Below, piece after piece: positions 45,933 to 54,741 of a stretch of 64,000 nt of DNA. A program made the translations under genes and the position numbers. Numbering within the stretch: position 1 is the first letter of the stretch; each line of letters opens with the position of its first letter. The notes beneath the pieces are model-generated. The model saw nothing but the letters and a program-made list of their open reading frames with translations, was not told the DNA's origin and did no database searches. The stretch is from Rhodocyclales bacterium (GTDB lineage Bacteria; Pseudomonadota; Gammaproteobacteria; Burkholderiales; Rhodocyclaceae), in assembly GCA_026399475.1 (NCBI GenBank), contig JAPLQY010000086.1, positions 1 to 64,000 of the forward strand, given 5' to 3'.

Positions 45933-47276
45933 TCAATAGCTCGGGGTGCCGCACTTGATGCAGGCAAGTGCGCCTGGTGCGATTACTGCGTTGCAGCTTC
46001 GACACAGTCGGTCTGGAGCCCTTTCAGGTGGCCTCGGACGAACTGGCAGAATCCTTTGGCATGTACTGCAAATTGAACTGCCTTCCGCAAGGGAAGCATC
46101 ACAGTATGGGCAGGATATTTGCGACAAAGCAACTGTATTGGAAAGTATCTTATCTACTACGTCCATCTTCTCGATAGACAGAAGGTAAGGCACGACTTCA
46201 TCGCTGAACCAGCACGCAAACTCCCCACCCGAATTGAATTTCTTTTCTTGTCCCAATGCCGGAAACGTAGCAGAACACTTACCGAAACCATCGGCCCACG
46301 CAAAGCTGCCTCCGGCAAGCTTAAGCAACTGCTCCTTTTCGTCGATTGTCATACGCGGATTACGTGAGTGTTGCGCGGCTAGGGTCAGAATCCTGCTCAA
46401 GTTGGACGTTATGACGTGCAGGTTTTGGCGTCGAGCTTCTGCAATTCTGTTGGCTTCGGTGGCTTGTTCCTGCATTGCTTGCGCGAGGCGTACACTTTCC
46501 CTAGAAATAAGAAACTCTGCACGCTGCTTGATATACGCAACCTTCGTTCGATTCTCGTCACCGTCGCACTCTGCGAATAGGCGAATCCATAGCCCCTCGT
46601 TGGTAGCACCAGTTTTAAGCTCGCTGGCAATACTGGCGTAGATTGCATCCTCATCAATGACCACGGACTCGGCGGGTGTCACCATGCTTGGCTCTCCGAC
46701 TTTGACTGAACCGCTAAGCGGTTGCACTGGCGGCGCAGCGGATACCGGGCTTGTTGTAACGGTTGAATATGTGCTGGTCGGCCTAGATGCTGCAACTGCG
46801 CGCCCATTGCCGCTTGATGTGGCAGGAAGGTTTTGAGCGTTGGCGTCTAGCACCAGACACCCGGCCATCATGTCGTGCAGCCCCTGCTTCTTCTGTGTAA
46901 AGAAGGCCATGATGAAACCAGCCAGCAATAGCACGCCTGAGAGCAACTTCCCAAAGTGGCGACCGGTGGCCCGCAAAAAACCGATCCGCTCCCCGTTGAG
47001 GTCCGTGACTTTCAGACCGAATACCGCCTTGCCGATGGTGCCCTGTAGTGATGAGCTTTCCATAAAGGCGAAGTACAGCCACCAGATCAGCATACCGTAG
47101 GCATTCATTCGGCCTTGATATTCAGCCTGAGTCGTCACCCCCTTGACAAGAAAATCGGCAAACACGTATCCCAGCACGAGGCCTACCACACCACTAATGA
47201 CAATGTCGATCAGGATGGCCCCTACGCGTTTCCAGGGGGAGCCGAAAGTCAGATGCATAGCGCTAGTATTGGGCAT
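45933..47276 (-). CDS. RDD-family membrane protein with C-terminal zinc ribbons
   Basis: 447 residues in three parts. Residues 1-145 are an RDD domain with three or four membrane helices (GSPWKRVGAILIDIVISGVV, GKAVFGLKVTD, GLHDMMAGCLVLD). A low-complexity Ser/Thr/Ala/Pro linker and a helical cytoplasmic region follow. The end has two zinc-ribbon-like modules (CPYCDASLAEGSSICSTC and CRSCNAVIAPGALACIKC). Fusion of RDD with double ribbons is unusual. AT content is higher than in neighbours, fitting transferred cargo. The first codons may be a TTG at 47279; start uncertain. Role unknown. Confidence 0.7.
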   Translation of the reverse strand: MPNTSAMHLTFGSPWKRVGAILIDIVISGVVGLVLGYVFADFLVKGVTTQAEYQGRMNAYGMLIWWLYFAFMESSSLQGTIGKAVFGLKVTDLNGERIGFLRATGRHFGKLLSGVLLLAGFIMAFFTQKKQGLHDMMAGCLVLDANAQNLPATSSGNGRAVAASRPTSTYSTVTTSPVSAAPPVQPLSGSVKVGEPSMVTPAESVVIDEDAIYASIASELKTGATNEGLWIRLFAECDGDENRTKVAYIKQRAEFLISRESVRLAQAMQEQATEANRIAEARRQNLHVITSNLSRILTLAAQHSRNPRMTIDEKEQLLKLAGGSFAWADGFGKCSATFPALGQEKKFNSGGEFACWFSDEVVPYLLSIEKMDVVDKILSNTVALSQISCPYCDASLAEGSSICSTCQRILPVRPRPPERAPDRLCRSCNAVIAPGALACIKCGTPSY

Positions 47277-47329
47277 CAAAGTAAACCGTGATCTGTTCCA
47301 GAATATTCACATGAACGCTCGGTTGGTCG

Positions 47330-47911
47330 CTATTCAAGCCGGTCTTTCGGCTCGGGACTAACGTCCTCCTTAAACTGCTGCGCCGCGTCGGCCCACTTGG
47401 ATTCCCGTCCAAGGACCGTGGTTACTTCTGTGTAGAACGCGCCACTCTTGGGCAGCGGAAATTTCAACCGTATGCTCTTTCCCGGCCTGATTGCCACTTT
47501 GTAGTAGAAGACGCTGGCGGGCTTAGCGGTCCGGATATAGTCGTCAACATCAAAAACTTTTCCTTTCTCAATTGCTGCGGGCTTAACGCCATCCCCAACC
47601 GTGAGCGCCACATAAGTAATCGTTTTCTGAGATGTTTTGTTCACGAGCGTTTGTGAAACGAGTCCGTCATCATGTCGCTGAACGCTATCTGTGGGGTTGA
47701 ACGCGTATTCGCCAGCTGCAAGATCGGTGCCGAAGTTTGAGCGTCTGCTTTGCCTTACTTCGTTAATCTTGTTCTTGCAAGCTTGTGCAACAAGTTTTGC
47801 ACCAGCGTCGCTGGAGACACCCTTCAATCCAGTCAATACACAGTCGTCGTACTCGCCGGCATATGCGCCGAAAGTAATCGACAGACAAATTATCGTGGCA
47901 GCAACTCTCAT
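47330..47911 (-). CDS. Exported hypothetical protein
   Basis: 193 residues. Signal peptide MRVAATIICLSITFGAYA, cleaved before GEYDDC. The mature part has two Cys near its start (DDCVLTG, AQACKNK), which could bond, and a beta-rich second half. No family recognised. It lies one base from the next upstream gene and 53 bases from the RDD gene, so the three probably form one cargo operon. Confidence 0.65.
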   Translation of the reverse strand: MRVAATIICLSITFGAYAGEYDDCVLTGLKGVSSDAGAKLVAQACKNKINEVRQSRRSNFGTDLAAGEYAFNPTDSVQRHDDGLVSQTLVNKTSQKTITYVALTVGDGVKPAAIEKGKVFDVDDYIRTAKPASVFYYKVAIRPGKSIRLKFPLPKSGAFYTEVTTVLGRESKWADAAQQFKEDVSPEPKDRLE

Positions 47912-47912
47912 A

Positions 47913-48488
47913 TCAATTGATCTTCACATTCGCAGCAAAACGATTCATTTCCATTTGCCAGTACTTGAAACCTCTCTCGGCTTCGGCCAATGACTTGCCG
48001 ACAGCACCACATGCGACGGTCCACGTTAGCCCTGGGGTGGTCCCTGTCATCAAGGAGATCGACCTAGACCATTGCTCGCCATCCGGGGTGCCGGTACTGA
48101 ATATGACGTTGGATAGATGCGCTGAATAGCCAGACAGGGCCGCAGGACCGACCGACAACACTTTCACGTTGCTGTATCTGTTTGCCAAGCTTGCGGCCAA
48201 CTCACGAGCATCAGGTGGTTCCAGCATTTGCTGGTTAAAATACGACTGAGGCATGTCTCGCAGTTGATGATATTGCTGCACAATCACTGCGCATTCAGCA
48301 TAGGGCGTCTTGGGCGGGGATACGAACTTGACTCGTGAATTGCCTGTCGTTGTTGGCTGCCTGATCCAAGACGTCGGGGCAATGACTGAAAACCGTCGCG
48401 GCGAGTTCTCGACCTGCACCACTTGTGCTGATGTGTCGATCGACAGCACAAATAGAAACCCTGCGACGCGATGTTTTAACTGTTGCAT
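47913..48488 (-). CDS. Exported hypothetical protein
   Basis: 191 residues. A probable signal peptide (VAGFLFVLSIDTSAQ) leads a periplasmic domain beginning SPRRFSVIAPTSWIRQ, reminiscent of small lipoprotein or PsbP-like folds found in many bacteria. Cys pair at CAVIV and VACGAV. Start at ATG 48488 places the hydrophobic stretch correctly. Same strand and nearly abutting the following gene. Confidence 0.65.
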   Translation of the reverse strand: MQQLKHRVAGFLFVLSIDTSAQVVQVENSPRRFSVIAPTSWIRQPTTTGNSRVKFVSPPKTPYAECAVIVQQYHQLRDMPQSYFNQQMLEPPDARELAASLANRYSNVKVLSVGPAALSGYSAHLSNVIFSTGTPDGEQWSRSISLMTGTTPGLTWTVACGAVGKSLAEAERGFKYWQMEMNRFAANVKIN

Positions 48489-48622
48489 TGGATGATCCAC
48501 GATGTACCCCGCGGCAGTCTAGTCCTTATGTTGGGCAGGGACAATCGAACGAAAGTAGTAGTTGGCTCGGTTCGGTGCCACCCGCACCTACCGGCCCTCG
48601 TACCATCAACGTCACTTTCCCG

Positions 48623-48964
48623 TCACTTACTCTTCCACACCGCGTTAAAACCGTCGGTGTCGCTCTGCTTCCAAAGTCTTATGCGCCTGAAGCCGAGTTG
48701 CCTTAACGCTGCTGCAACCTCGCCACAATGGGCGCGTGATGCCGTCCGGCCACGTAGCCGCACCTGTAGGGTGCTGAGGGATAGCCCGGTAGTTTTTACC
48801 TCGTCCGGGATGGTGGACAGCAGATCGGCAAGCCTGTCCTTCAACGGCCTCATAGTGTCGCGCCATGATGCGGCGCGCTCGGCGTCGACGGTTTCCTTCT
48901 TCTGTTGGCGTTCGGCGTGGTCGGCCTCGCAGGCTTCCTGAAGTTCTTGCATGTACGTGGTCAT
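48623..48964 (-). CDS. Small hypothetical protein of the element
   Basis: 113 residues. The N-terminal half is a charged helix (MQELQEACEADHAERQQKKE), the C-terminal half looks like a small winged-helix fold (LSTLQVRLRGRTASRAHCGEVAAALRQLGF). It may bind DNA. AAGG lies 9 bases before the ATG at 48964; the longer upstream frame lacks such a site. Confidence 0.6.
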   Translation of the reverse strand: MTTYMQELQEACEADHAERQQKKETVDAERAASWRDTMRPLKDRLADLLSTIPDEVKTTGLSLSTLQVRLRGRTASRAHCGEVAAALRQLGFRRIRLWKQSDTDGFNAVWKSK

Positions 48965-48986
48965 AGTTGGTCGCCTTGTGGTGGGG

Positions 48987-49226
48987 CTATAGGGGGCCAG
49001 GGGAGTCGCCCTGCTCAGGCTTGATCCAGCGCACTTGCGCGAAGGGGAACAGGCCGAGACCGCCGTGGAGGAAGTCGTCCATGCTCGCGGACGTGACAAC
49101 CTTATCCAGCGCAATGACGCCGTCGTCCCAATACGCCATGTTTCCCGTGATCTGGGCGCCATCGGCCAAACAGAGCGTGCACGGCTGGCCCATAGACACA
49201 GGAAAGATTGAGGAGGGGAATTTCAT
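48987..49226 (-). CDS. Small hypothetical protein of the element
   Basis: 79 residues with an SH3-like beta pattern (MGQPCTLCLADGAQITGNMAYWDDGVIAL), reminiscent of Hfq/Sm-like folds. AAAGGAA precedes the ATG at 49226. No known family; likely the same operon as the 48623 gene. Confidence 0.6.
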   Translation of the reverse strand: MKFPSSIFPVSMGQPCTLCLADGAQITGNMAYWDDGVIALDKVVTSASMDDFLHGGLGLFPFAQVRWIKPEQGDSPGPL

Positions 49227-49535
49227 TACGGTTCCTTTCGGGGGTTGGATGAAGTTATTGCACGGATAGCACAGATGCGCACGCATACTGCTGTGCAGCG
49301 CAAAGTCATGTGCCGCAAGGGTCTCCACGGTTTGCTCACCATGCACGGATTTTTGTCAGGTCGCGCACAATTCGCTGCGGATGAAACGGGCGGGCAGGCG
49401 CGGCTACCATTTCCCTTATTTTCCTTTCTCTCTCGAAAATAGAGAGAGAAGTGTGCAAATGCCGGAAAGGCAGGTGGCACAAGGCGTCCCGTTGCACAGA
49501 TACGTGTGCAGGCGTCGTGCAAGCCGTGCGCGTGC
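49227..49535. other. Gap with a stem-loop, no gene
   Basis: No gene is supported. TTCTCTCT (49426-49433) pairs with AGAGAGAA (49443-49450). No T-run follows on the minus strand, so it is not an obvious terminator; promoter for the two small genes may lie here. Confidence 0.45.
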
Positions 49536-51254
49536 TCATTCCCAGTCCACCGTGTCGCCGATGAACTTCTCGAACTCAGCGCGGGCTACATTCAAGGTTG
49601 GCAGTTTGAAGCCACGGCGGCGATGATTCCTCTCCATGGCTTGCTCGACCTTGGCACTCGGGCAGACCTTGCGGATGCTGTCCTTGATGTCTCGGCCAGT
49701 CAATTGCTTGTATGTGCGGATGCCCTGCGTTTCTGACTTGAAATTGCTCCCGACAGTCCGCGTACTGACAAACTCAGGCCAATCGGGTCCGTCCTCCCAG
49801 ATAGCGCCACGCGATATGCAGTCGAACCACCAGCGCGGAAACGGTGGCAGGGATTGCAGCTTTTGCAGGGTCAGTTCTTTGGTGTTCGGCTTGGTGCGCA
49901 CATCGAACCCGGACAAGTCCATCTGCAACAAATCGAACATCATTGCCTCGACCTCGCCGCCGTCAATCGCGCGGGACAGTGCAGCCCAATAGTCGCGATC
50001 ACCCTTCCGCGCCTCGGACACCTTCAGCATGAAGTCGCGTCGGTTATCGGGATCAATGTGCTGGAAATGCTCGGCGTTGGTGGCGGCGATAAAGCGGTGG
50101 TAGCTGGTGATCGTCCGGCCTGGCTGGTTTTTTTCGTTGATGAAAATCGTGGGTTCGGTTATGAGACCCTTCAGTGCGCTGGTGCCGGCACGGTCGCCAG
50201 CGAATACGGCCTCGTCAAGAAACACCCAGAATGCACGCTCGAGCGAACCATTGAAGTCCCCAACAATCGGCTTTACGGTATGCGTGTGAAGAAAGGTTGC
50301 CGTCCATATTTTGCGCAGTATTCGGGCGAGTGTGCCCTTCCCGATGCCTTCACCGCCCAGCATTGCGATCATGGTGCCGGGCTTCTCCCACGGGCGCTGT
50401 AGGGCATGCGCGATATAGCGGATCAGATAGAAATAGGCCGCTTCACTTCCGTCACAAATCACGACAAGCAGAAATTCTTGAATTAAGCCCCAGTCGCCCT
50501 GCCTGGGCGAAATTGTTGGACCAACCCAAAGGTTTAGAAACCCAGCGCTGGTCTCGCGGGGGTTGAACTCCACGCCTCGGTAGCAGACTGTCGCGGGGTG
50601 CGTAAGAAATTGCTTCGCCCGGTCGCCGAAAGCGTCGCTTTGAAAATCCGACCTTACAAGCCGGTGAATAAGCAACGACCCGTCTTGCCGCGACAGAACC
50701 GTAAGCGGCGCGGCCATTTCATCCTGCCTTCGTACTGCCAGTGCTGCGCGATCTACTACGCCAATTTTTTTCAAGACGATAAGCGCGAAGCGGTCCTGAA
50801 TCGCTGCCCGCACTGGGTCCGATGCGCCGGTGTCGGGGTAGCCCAGCACGACGGGGGAGTTGATCTTGCCCTTATGCTGACAGGCTGCGCAGGCTTGCGG
50901 GTTATGGTCAGCCAACGTACTGCACTTCGTCGCGCCGGTGCCTTTCCAGTTGTCGAGCTTCTTCTGCGTTACGACACGATCGTAGTCGGGGTGATCTTTG
51001 CTCCAATCGTGGGCGATCTGGTTGGGATCGACACAGTGCTTCGCCACGCCGATGATGCCGCGCCACCAAGGCTCGCTGACTTGGCGCTGATCTTCAACCG
51101 CCGCGCGGATGTTTGCGCACGCGGCCACGATCTTGGCAGGGTCGGCGGGCGGGTACTCTGGTGCAGCGGCGAGAATGTTTGCAGCGGCGCTGGACGGCTT
51201 CGCGGCAGCAGGAGGCGCGGCGCGGAACGCCGCAACATTGAATGGTGCGCCCAT
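49536..51254 (-). CDS. Phage/plasmid primase-type protein: PriCT_2 plus SF3-like helicase (DUF5906)
   Basis: 572 residues. A primase C-terminal helical domain (WWRGIIGVAKHCVDPNQIAHDW) near residue 60 is followed by an ATPase with Walker A GGEGIGKGTLARILRKIW, an acidic Walker B (FWVFLDEAVFAG) and the helicase-like ITSYHRFIAATNAEHF. It probably unwinds DNA for replication of the excised element. GGGAG stands 7 bases before ATG 51254. The primase catalytic domain is on a separate gene just upstream. Confidence 0.85.
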   Translation of the reverse strand: MGAPFNVAAFRAAPPAAAKPSSAAANILAAAPEYPPADPAKIVAACANIRAAVEDQRQVSEPWWRGIIGVAKHCVDPNQIAHDWSKDHPDYDRVVTQKKLDNWKGTGATKCSTLADHNPQACAACQHKGKINSPVVLGYPDTGASDPVRAAIQDRFALIVLKKIGVVDRAALAVRRQDEMAAPLTVLSRQDGSLLIHRLVRSDFQSDAFGDRAKQFLTHPATVCYRGVEFNPRETSAGFLNLWVGPTISPRQGDWGLIQEFLLVVICDGSEAAYFYLIRYIAHALQRPWEKPGTMIAMLGGEGIGKGTLARILRKIWTATFLHTHTVKPIVGDFNGSLERAFWVFLDEAVFAGDRAGTSALKGLITEPTIFINEKNQPGRTITSYHRFIAATNAEHFQHIDPDNRRDFMLKVSEARKGDRDYWAALSRAIDGGEVEAMMFDLLQMDLSGFDVRTKPNTKELTLQKLQSLPPFPRWWFDCISRGAIWEDGPDWPEFVSTRTVGSNFKSETQGIRTYKQLTGRDIKDSIRKVCPSAKVEQAMERNHRRRGFKLPTLNVARAEFEKFIGDTVDWE

Positions 51255-51255
51255 G

Positions 51256-51858
51256 TCAGTCTCCCACCACGATAAGCCCGACACGATTGGTGAACTCGCC
51301 TCGCGGTGCCGACATCGAGAACCAGAGTTGCTCCGGGGTGTAGGAGCGTGGATCAACGTAACCGTCAAGACGGCGCGCCAATAGGCGCGCTATGGCGTCG
51401 AACTCCTTACGCTCAGTGATGACCTCCGACACGGGTATGACGATCCGCCAGCGGGGGATTTCGTCGCTGTAGGAGTGGGTGGGCAGGGCGATGAATTGCA
51501 GGCCGTCGAGCCGCTCGCGCAGCGCATCAGCGGTGAAGGAATACTGCGGCCCTTCGACCTTGCCGTATTTTGCGTCAGCGTCGAGGATGCAGATATTGCT
51601 GCCCTGCCAGTTGGCAGCGTCGCGGTGTTCGTCGGCGTAGGCGGAAAGGCTGTACCAGCCCGCCTTCACCTTGTCGGCTTCGCGGGCGCTTTTGCCAGCC
51701 TTCGCGTATTCATCAGCAGTCATTGCGCCTTCGCGCTTCGTGCCGACCTGCCACTTGAACCAATCCCGCAACGTGCAACCCCCGCATTTCTTGACCGCAG
51801 CCCAGTCGCCGTTACCGCGCGACAGGCTGACGGGTGTCTGTTCTGGCCAAGTGGTCAT
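51256..51858 (-). CDS. Primase catalytic-domain-like protein (AEP type), split from helicase
   Basis: 200 residues. NICILDADAKYG gives an acidic metal-binding pair, and LPTHSYSDEIPRWRIVIPVSE the His/basic motif seen in archaeo-eukaryotic primases of mobile elements. Together with the downstream gene it makes the arrangement usually fused in one protein. Stop and next start are separated by one base; its own start overlaps the upstream gene by ATGA. Whether it is active alone is unknown. Confidence 0.65.
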   Translation of the reverse strand: MTTWPEQTPVSLSRGNGDWAAVKKCGGCTLRDWFKWQVGTKREGAMTADEYAKAGKSAREADKVKAGWYSLSAYADEHRDAANWQGSNICILDADAKYGKVEGPQYSFTADALRERLDGLQFIALPTHSYSDEIPRWRIVIPVSEVITERKEFDAIARLLARRLDGYVDPRSYTPEQLWFSMSAPRGEFTNRVGLIVVGD

Positions 51859-52154
51859 CGCGCGCGCCCACCCATGGGCGATCTGCGCTCGCGGGACGGG
51901 CTGGTGGGGGTGACCGGCGGGGGAGCGGGGGGACTGGAACTTTCAGCAGCGCGGGAATCCCTAAGTGTTTTGTAGGCCTCGATCTCAGACTTAACGAAGG
52001 TCCGGTCCGGTAGCATCGGCGGGAACGCGGGATCGAATTGCTTCATTCCCTTTATGCGAATCAGTTGCAACTTTGCGAGAGGTATCCCGAGTATGTCCGC
52101 TGCATGTTGAGGTGTGATGCGACCAGGGTATAGGGTAGGATTGCCGGCGCTCAT
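51855..52154 (-). CDS. Small DNA-binding protein, helix-turn-helix type
   Basis: 99 residues. RITPQHAADILGIPLAKLQLIRIKG resembles an AlpA/MerR-like HTH; the C-terminal 30 residues are disordered Pro/Ser-rich. Start 52154 overlaps the AlpA-like gene stop by 4 bases. Possible third regulator of element replication or excision. Confidence 0.65.
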   Translation of the reverse strand: MSAGNPTLYPGRITPQHAADILGIPLAKLQLIRIKGMKQFDPAFPPMLPDRTFVKSEIEAYKTLRDSRAAESSSPPAPPPVTPTSPSRERRSPMGGRAR

Positions 52155-52360
52155 GATTGAACTCCTGCAAATTTCTCTGCAAGAAAGTCGTCGATGGCCG
52201 CCTCGTCCCAAACCGAGACGCGTTCGGACAGCCGATGGGAGCGCGGAAATTTGCCTTGCTGGATCAGGCGATAAATATGCGTGCGGGATATTCCCGTCTT
52301 TTCGGCGACAGCCGGAAGGCGAAGTGCCTTGCGGTTTGGTTTGGCGATGACGGAGTCCAT
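52151..52360 (-). CDS. AlpA-family regulator/excisionase-like protein
   Basis: 69 residues. LRLPAVAEKTGISRTHIYRLIQQGKFPRSHRLSERVSVWDEAAIDDFL is the AlpA winged helix. In P4 and CP4-57 such proteins activate or act as excisionase. Coupled to both neighbours. Confidence 0.85.
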   Translation of the reverse strand: MDSVIAKPNRKALRLPAVAEKTGISRTHIYRLIQQGKFPRSHRLSERVSVWDEAAIDDFLAEKFAGVQS

Positions 52361-52602
52361 TACACATCCCCTTTCGATTTGATCCAGTCAAAAACCGCCT
52401 GTACCCGCCATGCGGTCGTATGCGGGCCGAGTTTCACGGGCTGAGGAAAATGACCTTCCCGTACCCAACGCCAGAGCGTGGAGTGGTCAATGGGAACTAG
52501 CGGCTGGTAAGTTGAAGATCGGCGATTGCCGATGATTTGATGCTCCCGCAGGAAGCCAAAAGTATGCTCTGGCTGGCGGAGTGGGTTGCAACGTGGGTCC
52601 AT
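52360..52602 (-). CDS. Second AlpA-like DNA-binding protein
   Basis: 80 residues. TYQPLVPIDHSTLWRWVREGHFPQPVKLGPHTTAWRVQAVFDWI is the AlpA-type helix-turn-helix. AAGGAG lies 7 bases before ATG 52602. First gene of the minus-strand replication operon; a promoter is expected in 52603-52801, where only a weak pair is visible. Confidence 0.78.
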   Translation of the reverse strand: MDPRCNPLRQPEHTFGFLREHQIIGNRRSSTYQPLVPIDHSTLWRWVREGHFPQPVKLGPHTTAWRVQAVFDWIKSKGDV

Positions 52603-52801
52603 GAGTCGCTCCTTAGAAAATGTGAAAGCGACACCCATCCTATACATCGGTACGAAGCAAACAAGGAGAATATGTCGTTATTTGCTCGCCGTGTGTACCA
52701 CTAGTCCATCACAAGCTATTGACAATAAATCAGTTAGTTACCGTGACGCAGAAAAACAACAGCATGCAACGAATTAGGCCCGGCGCCGTGCCGTTTCTTC
52801 C

Positions 52802-54052
52802 TCACCCGACACCTCTGATCGGAACCACCTTCGCATCAGCCTTGCGAACCGTGGCGCAATACTTCGCCCACTCATTCATCATGCGAAATCTTTTCTTCAG
52901 CATGTCGCCGCGCCGGTAGGCAGCTTCGACCTTGTCGCCGATGGAATGCGCCAGGGCCATCTCGGCCATGTCGCTGGGGTAGTTGGTGGCCTCTGCGGCC
53001 CAGTCCCTAAATGTCGAGCGGAACCCGTGCGCAGTCAGATCACCGCGCGCCATCCGACGCAACACCGCAGTCAGCGTCATGTCTGACATAGGCCGCTTGG
53101 GTTTGGAACTGGGGAAGACCAGCACTTCGTCTTCAACACGGGGCAGAGTCTTGAGCAATTTGACAGCGGCATCGGACAACGGTACCCGATGCTCCCGCTC
53201 CATCTTCATGCGCTCGGCGGGGACGATCCAAAGCCGATTGTCCAGATCGACCTCGTCCCACGTCGCACTGCGAACTTCACCGGACCGGGCAGCGGTCAGA
53301 ATGGCAAACTCCAGCGCCCGTGCGCCCAGCCCCTCTCGCTTCCGCAGTTCCACCATGAACGGACCCATTACCGCATACGGCAGCGCGGCATGGTGTGTGA
53401 CCTTCGCCACCTTGTTGGGCTTCGCCAGTGAATTATCGAGGTGCCCTTTCCAGCGGGCGGGGTTGTCGCCATGCCGGAATTTACTGAATGTGGCCCAGTC
53501 CAGCACCGATTCAATGCGGCCACGCAGGCGGGTTGCTGTTTCGGTCTTCGACTCCCAGATCGGCATCAACACTTTCAGCACAAGGGCATCGTCCACGGCG
53601 GCCACCGGCAAGTCACCGAAAAACGGATAGGCATATGTGGCTAGCGTGTTCTCCCACTGCTGCGCGTGCTTGGGATTTTTCCACTCGGCGCGATGGGCTT
53701 CGATGTAGGCGAGCGCGCAGGCTTTGAAGGTCATGTGCTTCCGCGCCGTCAGCTTCTGCGCCAGGCGGATTTCCTGCCGTGCGGCGAGGGGGTCGTGGGG
53801 TGCCGTGGGATGTTTGACCTGCTCCCGCAGGAGAGCGGCTTGCTTGCGTGCTTCTGCGAGGGTTACGGAGTATTGAGACCCCAGCCCCATGTTGCGCCGC
53901 TTGCCGTCAGGAGCTACGAAACGGAAGACCCACCCTCGGCTGTCGCCCCGGACAAACAGGTACAAATTACCGCCGTCGGAGTGCCAGCCGTCGCCCAATG
54001 TCTTGAGTGCTACCGGTGCCAGTTTGCCCGGTTTGTGTGTGCTCTTGCCCAT
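52802..54052 (-). CDS. P4-type tyrosine integrase
   Basis: 416 residues. The N-terminal DUF4102-type arm-binding domain (LKTLGDGWHSDGGNLYLFV) leads to the catalytic domain: Arg in ARSGEVR, HGFRSTFRDWAAE for His-x-x-Arg, AHSIGDKVEAAYRRGD with the second His and the nucleophile Tyr. GGAGGG is 5 bases before ATG 54052. Lies about 170 bases inside attR, pointing inward, as usual for tRNA-targeting elements. Confidence 0.95.
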   Translation of the reverse strand: MGKSTHKPGKLAPVALKTLGDGWHSDGGNLYLFVRGDSRGWVFRFVAPDGKRRNMGLGSQYSVTLAEARKQAALLREQVKHPTAPHDPLAARQEIRLAQKLTARKHMTFKACALAYIEAHRAEWKNPKHAQQWENTLATYAYPFFGDLPVAAVDDALVLKVLMPIWESKTETATRLRGRIESVLDWATFSKFRHGDNPARWKGHLDNSLAKPNKVAKVTHHAALPYAVMGPFMVELRKREGLGARALEFAILTAARSGEVRSATWDEVDLDNRLWIVPAERMKMEREHRVPLSDAAVKLLKTLPRVEDEVLVFPSSKPKRPMSDMTLTAVLRRMARGDLTAHGFRSTFRDWAAEATNYPSDMAEMALAHSIGDKVEAAYRRGDMLKKRFRMMNEWAKYCATVRKADAKVVPIRGVG

Positions 54053-54068
54053 CGCCACCCTCCATGCC

Positions 54069-54090
54069 GTATGCCATTGTGTATGCCATT
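54069..54090. promoter_or_regulatory. Two GTATGCCATT sites ahead of int
   Basis: Direct copies at 54069-54078 and 54081-54090, period 12. They match sites near the left end (44857, 45908). Likely integrase or excisionase arm sites that also overlap the int promoter. Confidence 0.55.
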
Positions 54091-54218
54091 ATGGAGGGGA
54101 TGCAGTGGAGTGTCAAGAAGTCCCATGCGGGAACGAAGACGATCAAGTCATTGATTATTATTGATGCTTTCGATCAGATTGGGAATCTATGGGACTGCCT
54201 GATAATGGCGGATGGCAG

Positions 54219-54235
54219 CCTGCGTCTCCGCCAGT
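54219..54235 (+). mobile_element. attR: 17-bp core
   Basis: CCTGCGTCTCCGCCAGT, duplicate of the tRNA-Ser 3' end at 44799-44815. No other tRNA sequence precedes it. Confidence 0.85.
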
Positions 54236-54243
54236 AATAGCAA

Positions 54244-54279
54244 GGTACGCCAACGCGAACTGTCTTAAGTTGGCGTACC
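54244..54279. terminator. Stem-loop just outside attR
   Basis: A perfect 11-bp inverted repeat (GGTACGCCAAC / GTTGGCGTACC) around a 14-base loop. It may have been the tRNA-Ser terminator before insertion; it lacks a T-run. Confidence 0.5.
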
Positions 54280-54741
54280 AAATCGCTGGAACCCCTTGCC
54301 ACAAGGGAGTCCGGGCAAAAACCTCCTGACCTTCCATGGTTCTGACGCCTCTGGACTGAACCGTCCAGAAGAGGTGTTTTTGCGTTCTGGTTCTCAAGAA
54401 TTCTGTACAAAAACTGTCTCTAGTGCAGATTTTCTTGCCACTGCTTGCAATTGACCGCGATTCGTTTGAACGGCTTGTAACTGCTTGCATCTGAGCCACG
54501 GAAAATGGCCCCAACCTGGACTTATCTGTCGGCGCCAGGAATGACAAGGCAGGATTCCTCGTAGGCTTCGATGTCGCTGACCCTGTATGGGGTAGGCAGG
54601 TACCTGCATGTCGGATTCTTCTTGGTTACTTGGGTATCCGCGTGAATCCCGTAACATCAGGAAGAAGTCAAGGTTGTGCCCACTTGCCGCGACTGTTCTG
54701 GACGTTCCTTTTTTGGCGTAACAAAATTTGCCACAGTAAGT
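54280..54741. other. Region without a supported gene
   Basis: A hairpin TCTGGAC/GTCCAGA at 54350-54369 followed by TTTTT is a possible terminator. A 129-codon minus-strand frame spans 54158-54547 but crosses attR and has no family resemblance. The rest shows no repeat or gene; probable decayed DNA. Confidence 0.4.

Larger units (their letters stand above)
44799..54235. mobile_element. Integrative element in tRNA-Ser, about 9.4 kb
   Basis: Bounded by the 17-bp repeats at 44799 and 54219. From right to left: tyrosine integrase next to attR, three small DNA-binding proteins, a two-gene primase/helicase, two small genes, and three cargo genes. No capsid, tail, terminase, relaxase or conjugation genes are seen. 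All its genes run on the minus strand. This is the build of a phage-satellite or cryptic plasmid-like element. Confidence 0.85.

Noticed and set aside
52714-52745. TTGACA at about 52718 as a plus-strand promoter
   Set aside because: No -10 at a suitable distance and it would run antisense into the integrase gene.
44799-54235. Prophage
   Set aside because: No terminase, capsid, portal or tail genes; content fits a satellite or plasmid-like element.
54158-54547. 129-codon minus-strand frame
   Set aside because: It crosses the attR junction, has no family resemblance and no ribosome binding site.
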